Of a DNA stretch of 37,133 bases, positions 33,857-37,133 are shown in pieces. Numbering within the stretch: position 1 is the stretch's first letter; each line of letters starts with the position of its first letter. The stretch is from Kordiimonadaceae bacterium. Its GTDB lineage: Bacteria; Pseudomonadota; Alphaproteobacteria; Sphingomonadales; Kordiimonadaceae. The translations under genes and the position numbers were made by a program. The notes below the pieces were generated by a model. The model worked only from the letters and a program-made list of their open reading frames with translations. It was not told the DNA's origin and did no database searches. The stretch is taken from contig JASBSO010000156.1 of assembly GCA_030148905.1 (NCBI GenBank), positions 1-37,133 of the forward strand, written 5' to 3'.

Positions 33857-34363
33857 ATGACACCCTTTCTGTTTTCCCATATCCGAACTCTTGTTCTCGG
33901 CGCTGTGATCGTGTGGCTCGCAGCGGTCGCGGTCTATGCCCAGCAACCCGCACAGGGACTTATCCAGCACAGCGTCAGTCCCGATCCGGTGGTGGTCACC
34001 ACCGCGGATGGCAGCAAGCACCAGTTCACCGTGGAGTTGGCGGTGACCGAACGCGAACAGCAGCAAGGCTTGATGTTCCGCGAGTCGCTGGATGACGACA
34101 AGGGCATGTTGTTTCCGTATCAGCGGGCGGATTTCCGGTCTTTCTGGATGCGCAACACCCTGATTCCGCTGGATATCATATATATTAAGCGCGGCGGTCG
34201 TATTGCCAATATCATCACTGCCGAGCCCCAGACCGATACCTCGCGCCCCTCCAAGGGCCGGGTGATTGCGGTGCTGGAACTGCGCGGCGGCCTTGCGGGC
34301 GAGTTGGGGATTGCACCGGGTGATGTGGTTCAGCACCCGCTGATCGTCGGGTCGGTGCAGTGA
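33857..34363 (+). CDS. exported DUF192 protein
   Basis: 168 residues with an N-terminal signal peptide or anchor (HIRTLVLGAVIVWLAAVAVYAQQ) and a DUF192 domain: FTVELAVTEREQQQGLMFRESLDDDKGMLFPY, then FRSFWMRNTLIPLDIIYI and ELRGGLAGELGIAPGDVV. MFR--L---GMLF and FWM-NT-IPLDI are family hallmarks. Function is unknown. Its placement after the double cold-shock gene recurs in alphaproteobacteria as I recall. The next gene's GTG overlaps its stop. Confidence 0.92.
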   Translation: MTPFLFSHIRTLVLGAVIVWLAAVAVYAQQPAQGLIQHSVSPDPVVVTTADGSKHQFTVELAVTEREQQQGLMFRESLDDDKGMLFPYQRADFRSFWMRNTLIPLDIIYIKRGGRIANIITAEPQTDTSRPSKGRVIAVLELRGGLAGELGIAPGDVVQHPLIVGSVQ

Positions 34364-34818
34364 CCTGGGCCAAAAAGCGCACCGCCACGCCCGATATGGT
34401 GGCGGCCGCCAATCCGCCTGCGGGGTTCGCGCCGATCGAGTCCTGGTCGGCCTTTGGTTGGGAAAATGGCCCCATTTTCGAACGACGCACCGAAGAAGGC
34501 CTGCAGCGCGGCTTTCGCGTGGCGGAAAAACACGGCAACGCCGGCGGCTTTTGTCACGGCGGGATGCTGATGACCTTTGCTGATATTTTGCTGGCGTCGG
34601 CGGTGTATACCGTGGCGAAGCCGCCCATGGTCACCGTGCGGCTCAGCGTTGATTTTATTGCCCCTGCCCCCGTGGGGGCCTGGGTGGAAGGCCGCGCCTG
34701 GGTGACCGGCGTGGACGACCGCATTGTCTCCGGGCAGGGGAACATCACGGTGGACGACACCATTGTTGCCGCGCTGTCTGGCGCCTTCATGGTCAAAACG
34801 GTGACAAAGCAGACCTGA
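34360..34818 (+). CDS. PaaI-type hotdog-fold thioesterase
   Basis: A 152-residue hotdog protein. NAGGFCHGGMLMTFADILLASAV contains the HGG-----AD motif of the PaaI/YbgC-like acyl-CoA thioesterases, followed by TVRLSVDFIAPAPVGAWVEGRAWV. The physiological thioester is unknown. The start is GTG 34360, overlapping the DUF192 stop (GTGA), so translation is coupled. Confidence 0.9.
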   Translation: MTWAKKRTATPDMVAAANPPAGFAPIESWSAFGWENGPIFERRTEEGLQRGFRVAEKHGNAGGFCHGGMLMTFADILLASAVYTVAKPPMVTVRLSVDFIAPAPVGAWVEGRAWVTGVDDRIVSGQGNITVDDTIVAALSGAFMVKTVTKQT

Positions 34819-34874
34819 GGCTGAGTTTCTTGGGGCTGTCCTGATATTTTTCATCGCGTCGTGAAAATTTCCCC

Positions 34875-34903
34875 TTGCGTGTGCGGCCTGAAAACCCTAG
34901 AAA
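34875..34903 (+). promoter_or_regulatory. probable tRNA-Pro promoter
   Basis: TTGCGT and TAGAAA are spaced by 17 bases, which would start transcription near 34910, about 14 bases before the tRNA. The remaining 34819-34874 sequence shows nothing clear. Confidence 0.4.
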
Positions 34904-34923
34904 CCCCCAGCGATTTACCCGGT

Positions 34924-35000
34924 CGGGGAGTGGCGCAGCCTGGTAGCGCACCTGTTTTGGGTACAGGGGGTCGCTGGTTCGAATCCAGTCTCCCCGACCA
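34924..35000 (+). tRNA. tRNA-Pro (anticodon TGG)
   Basis: A 77-base cloverleaf: acceptor CGGGGAG/CTCCCCG, D-arm GCGC/GCGC, anticodon stem CCTGT/ACAGG with loop TTTGGGT (anticodon TGG), T-arm with TTCGAAT, discriminator A and an encoded CCA. All stems pair, with one G-T in the T-stem. Confidence 0.97.
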
Positions 35001-35018
35001 CCAATCGCTTAAAAGATC

Positions 35019-35057
35019 AAAGCCCCCGGAGTACCAGGTCCGTGGGGCTTTCTTTTT
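35019..35057 (+). terminator. rho-independent terminator after tRNA-Pro
   Basis: AAAGCCCC-CGGA pairs with TCCG-(T)-GGGGCTTT (twelve pairs with one bulge), followed by CTTTTT. Confidence 0.85.
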
Positions 35058-35116
35058 CTCTGCACTGGCGCTAAGACATTTTTCGGTGATGTCGTCTGAG
35101 GAAGGGCGTTTCGATT

Positions 35117-35398
35117 ATGGCCAAGGCACGCATTTATCGTCCCGCAAAAACCGCAATGCAGTCGGGTACCGCCCGCACCAAGGCATGGCGGCTGGAATTT
35201 GAACGCGAGGGCGGCAAAAGCATCGACCCCTTAATGGGTTGGACCGGGTCCAGTGATATGACGGGTCAGGTGCGCCTGACATTTGACACCCAGGAAGAAG
35301 CCGAAGCCTATGCCAAACGCGTGGGTTTGGACGTTGAGGTGCGCGCACCGCATACCAGACGCCGCATCATCAAAACCTATGCGGACAATTTCAAATAG
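35117..35398 (+). CDS. NDUFS4-type accessory subunit of respiratory complex I
   Basis: A 93-residue protein matching the ETC complex I subunit conserved region (NDUFS4, 18 kDa): ARIYRPAKTAMQSG at the start, then WRLEFE, DPLMGWTGSSDMTGQVRLTFDTQEEAEAYAKRVG and a basic RRRIIKTYADNFK end. This accessory subunit is shared by alphaproteobacteria and mitochondria. AGGAAGGG lies about ten bases before the ATG. It sits between two tRNA genes, separate from nuo genes, as is usual. Confidence 0.93.
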   Translation: MAKARIYRPAKTAMQSGTARTKAWRLEFEREGGKSIDPLMGWTGSSDMTGQVRLTFDTQEEAEAYAKRVGLDVEVRAPHTRRRIIKTYADNFK

Positions 35399-35408
35399 CA
35401 TCGCACGC

Positions 35409-35485
35409 GGCCCCGTAGCTCAGTTGGATAGAGCAGTAGACTTCTAATCTTCAGGTCGTGGGTTCGAATCCTACCGGGGTCGCCA
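35409..35485 (+). tRNA. tRNA-Arg (anticodon TCT)
   Basis: A 77-base cloverleaf: acceptor GGCCCCG/CGGGGTC (one G-T), D-arm GCTC/GAGC, anticodon stem GTAGA/TCTTC with loop CTTCTAA (anticodon TCT), T-arm GTGGG-TTCGAAT-CCTAC, discriminator G, CCA encoded. The anticodon stem has a T-T mismatch at 28-42, which is unusual but tolerated. Confidence 0.93.
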
Positions 35486-35525
35486 GCGCTGTTGCCGCAC
35501 CTGATTGAGCCGGGAGTGCCGCACA

Positions 35526-36221
35526 ATGACCCTATCGCTTGACCATGTTGCCTTTGGGCTCTTTGTTGTGATGTGGTTCGGCTATAACTATCTGGCCGAC
35601 AGCTCACCGCTGAGGCGGCATACACTGGGGGCAAAGATGGACCTGGAGCGCCGAGTGTGGATGCGCCGCGGCGGGCAGGCCGAAGAGCGGATTTCCTCCA
35701 CCGCAGTGTTACAGGTGATGATGAGCGGGATGAGCATTTTTGCCTCCTCCGCCATTTTTGTCATCGGCGGCTTGGTGGCGGGCATTGCCTATGCCCCCGA
35801 GATCAGCGCCGCGTTCAAGCGTGTGCCGTTTATTCCGGCGGCGACGCCCGAATTGCTGATGATCAAAATGGGCGTTTTGCTGGCGATGTTCGTGTATATT
35901 TTCTTCAAGCTGGGCTGGGCGATCCGGCTGGCGCATTACACCGCGATCATGGTGGCAACCCTTGGCGGCGAGGGGGAGACACGCACCCGCGAAGACGACG
36001 CCCGCTCAGAGGCCGCAGCCGTGCTGGCCAACCGCACGGGCTTTCATTTCAACCGCGCGCTTCGGGGGTATTTTCTGGCGCTGGCGCTTGTCGGCTGGTT
36101 TTTCGGCGCAGCGGTGTTCATTGCCGCCACCATCTTCGCCATGTTCACCATTGCCCGGCGCGAATTTTACTCTGAAGCGCACCGGGTGCTGTGCATGATT
36201 TATGACAAATCCGACGCCTGA
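35526..36221 (+). CDS. DUF599 family integral membrane protein
   Basis: 231 residues from ATG 35526 (GGGAG upstream) with four or five membrane segments: LDHVAFGLFVVMWFGYNYL, TAVLQVMMSGMSIFASSAIFVIGGLVAGIA, LLMIKMGVLLAMFVYIFFKLGWAIRLAHYTAIMVA and FLALALVGWFFGAAVFIAATIFAMFTI. The FKLGWAIRLAHYTAIM and C-terminal ARREFYSEAHRVL segments fit DUF599. Function is unknown. A short GGGGC-AG-GCCCC hairpin separates it from the convergent metC. Confidence 0.85.
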   Translation: MTLSLDHVAFGLFVVMWFGYNYLADSSPLRRHTLGAKMDLERRVWMRRGGQAEERISSTAVLQVMMSGMSIFASSAIFVIGGLVAGIAYAPEISAAFKRVPFIPAATPELLMIKMGVLLAMFVYIFFKLGWAIRLAHYTAIMVATLGGEGETRTREDDARSEAAAVLANRTGFHFNRALRGYFLALALVGWFFGAAVFIAATIFAMFTIARREFYSEAHRVLCMIYDKSDA

Positions 36222-36237
36222 GGGGCAGGCCCCGCAT

Positions 36238-37133
36238 TCAAGCCCCAACGGCAGTGCGCCAGCGATCAAGCCCGTCGGCGAGGTCGGCCTTTAGGTCGTC
36301 CACGTCCTCCAGCCCGATTTGTAGGCGCAGCAAGGGCCCCGGTGCCTGCCACGCGACCGCCGTGCGCGACGGCGTTGGGTCAGACGGCAAAATCAGACTT
36401 TCATAGCCGCCCCAGCTGAACCCCATTTTAAACAGCCGCATGCCGTCCACCAGTGCCGCCGTGTCGTCATAGCTGCCGCGGTCCAGAATACAGGCAAAGA
36501 GCCCGGTTGCCCCCTTGAAATCGCGGGTGAACAGCGCGTGGTCGGGGTGCGACGGCAGCGCGGGGTGCAGGACGGCGTGCACATTGGGCTGGCCCTCAAG
36601 CCAGTGTGCGATCTCCAGCGCGGCGGCTTCATACGCCTTCAAGCGCACCCCCAGCGTGCGCATACCCTTCAGCGCCGCATAGGCGTCGTCGCCTGTCACC
36701 ATTTGCCCCATGGAAAAGGCGGTGTTTTGCAACCGCTTCCAGATGCGCGGGCCGGCGGATGCGCTGCCCATCATCACGTCCGAATGGCCGGCGATATATT
36801 TGGTCACGGCTTCCACGGCAATATCGGCCCCGTGGTCGAGCGGGCGGAAATTGATGGGCGTCGCCCAGGTGTTGTCGGTAATCACAAAGGCTCCGCGGTT
36901 GCGCGCAACGCCCGCAATGGCGGGGATGTCCTGCACCTCGAAGGTCAGTGAGCCGGGGCTTTCGGTCACCACGCAGCTGGTGTTGTCTTGAAACAAGTCG
37001 GCAATGCCCGCACCGATGCGCGGGTCATAATAAGTGACACTGAGGCCGAAGCGTTTAAACAGCCCGTCGGTCATCCGCCGCGTCGGTTCATAGGCGCTGT
37101 CGGTAATCAGCACATGGTCGCCGGTGCGGGTGC
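36238..37133 (-). CDS. metC: cystathionine beta-lyase, N-terminus cut by window edge
   Basis: The reading frame continues to the edge (TRTGDHVLITDSAYEPTRR), so the track's GTG start at 37113 is internal. It is a Cys/Met-metabolism PLP enzyme: ITDNTWATP holds the cofactor Asp, and the PLP lysine is in AVTKYIAGHSDVMMG. The C-terminus SWGGYESLILPSDP and PLLRLQIGLEDVDDLKADL is typical of alphaproteobacterial MetC, which cleaves cystathionine to homocysteine. Cystathionine gamma-synthase is a less likely alternative. At least the first 40-60 residues are missing from the window. Confidence 0.9.
   Translation of the reverse strand, partial: TRTGDHVLITDSAYEPTRRMTDGLFKRFGLSVTYYDPRIGAGIADLFQDNTSCVVTESPGSLTFEVQDIPAIAGVARNRGAFVITDNTWATPINFRPLDHGADIAVEAVTKYIAGHSDVMMGSASAGPRIWKRLQNTAFSMGQMVTGDDAYAALKGMRTLGVRLKAYEAAALEIAHWLEGQPNVHAVLHPALPSHPDHALFTRDFKGATGLFACILDRGSYDDTAALVDGMRLFKMGFSWGGYESLILPSDPTPSRTAVAWQAPGPLLRLQIGLEDVDDLKADLADGLDRWRTAVGA

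Overview
The window reads as an ordinary chromosomal stretch of a GC-rich, flagellated, probably marine alphaproteobacterium. Supporting signs are the sdhE-mfd pair divergent from recG, a sigma-54 promoter before flgK-flgL, a GTTC-N7-GTTC box (the alphaproteobacterial LexA type), a two-domain cold-shock protein, an NDUFS4-type complex I accessory gene, GANTC clusters and an NhaB antiporter. I see no insertion sequence, prophage, CRISPR array or rRNA. Two tRNAs are present, Pro-TGG and Arg-TCT. Two genes run off the ends: a DUF547 protein on the left and metC on the right.

Layout. 1-1.6 kb: partial exported DUF547 protein, and an S24 (LexA/UmuD-like) peptidase under a probable SOS box. 1.6-5.0 kb: sigma-54 promoter and flgKL. 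5.0-8.8 kb: flavin reductase, moaA-nadK, a small orphan protein, then a FrnE-type DsbA protein behind an unusual tandem-palindrome region. 8.8-14.9 kb: mfd, sdhE and divergent recG. 14.9-27.9 kb: a 13-kb sphingolipid locus. 28-31.5 kb: class V aminotransferase, recX, and a mocA/xdhC pair for molybdenum-enzyme maturation. 31.5-37.1 kb: nhaB, double cold-shock protein, DUF192, PaaI thioesterase, tRNA-Pro, NDUFS4-like, tRNA-Arg, DUF599, metC.

The sphingolipid locus is the main interest. It has three transcription units. Unit A (minus, 27.8 to 23.6 kb) is fatty acyl-AMP ligase, CerR-like reductase, acyl carrier protein and serine palmitoyltransferase. Unit B (plus, 21.0 to 23.6 kb) is an exported DUF2141 protein, a DAGK/ceramide-kinase-family lipid kinase and a Tam41-like cytidylyltransferase. 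Unit C (minus, 20.8 to 14.9 kb) is LptF, LptG, a multi-spanning flippase-like protein, a fatty-acid-hydroxylase-superfamily membrane protein and a GNAT-type acyltransferase resembling the bacterial ceramide synthase. Together these suggest a full path: acyl-ACP loading, condensation with serine, N-acylation, keto reduction, hydroxylation, phosphorylation, possible CDP activation, and export through dedicated Lpt-type permeases and a flippase. The biosynthetic core follows the known Caulobacter pathway. The CDP-ceramide step and the lipid-export role of the LptFG-flippase unit are inferences and may be undescribed.
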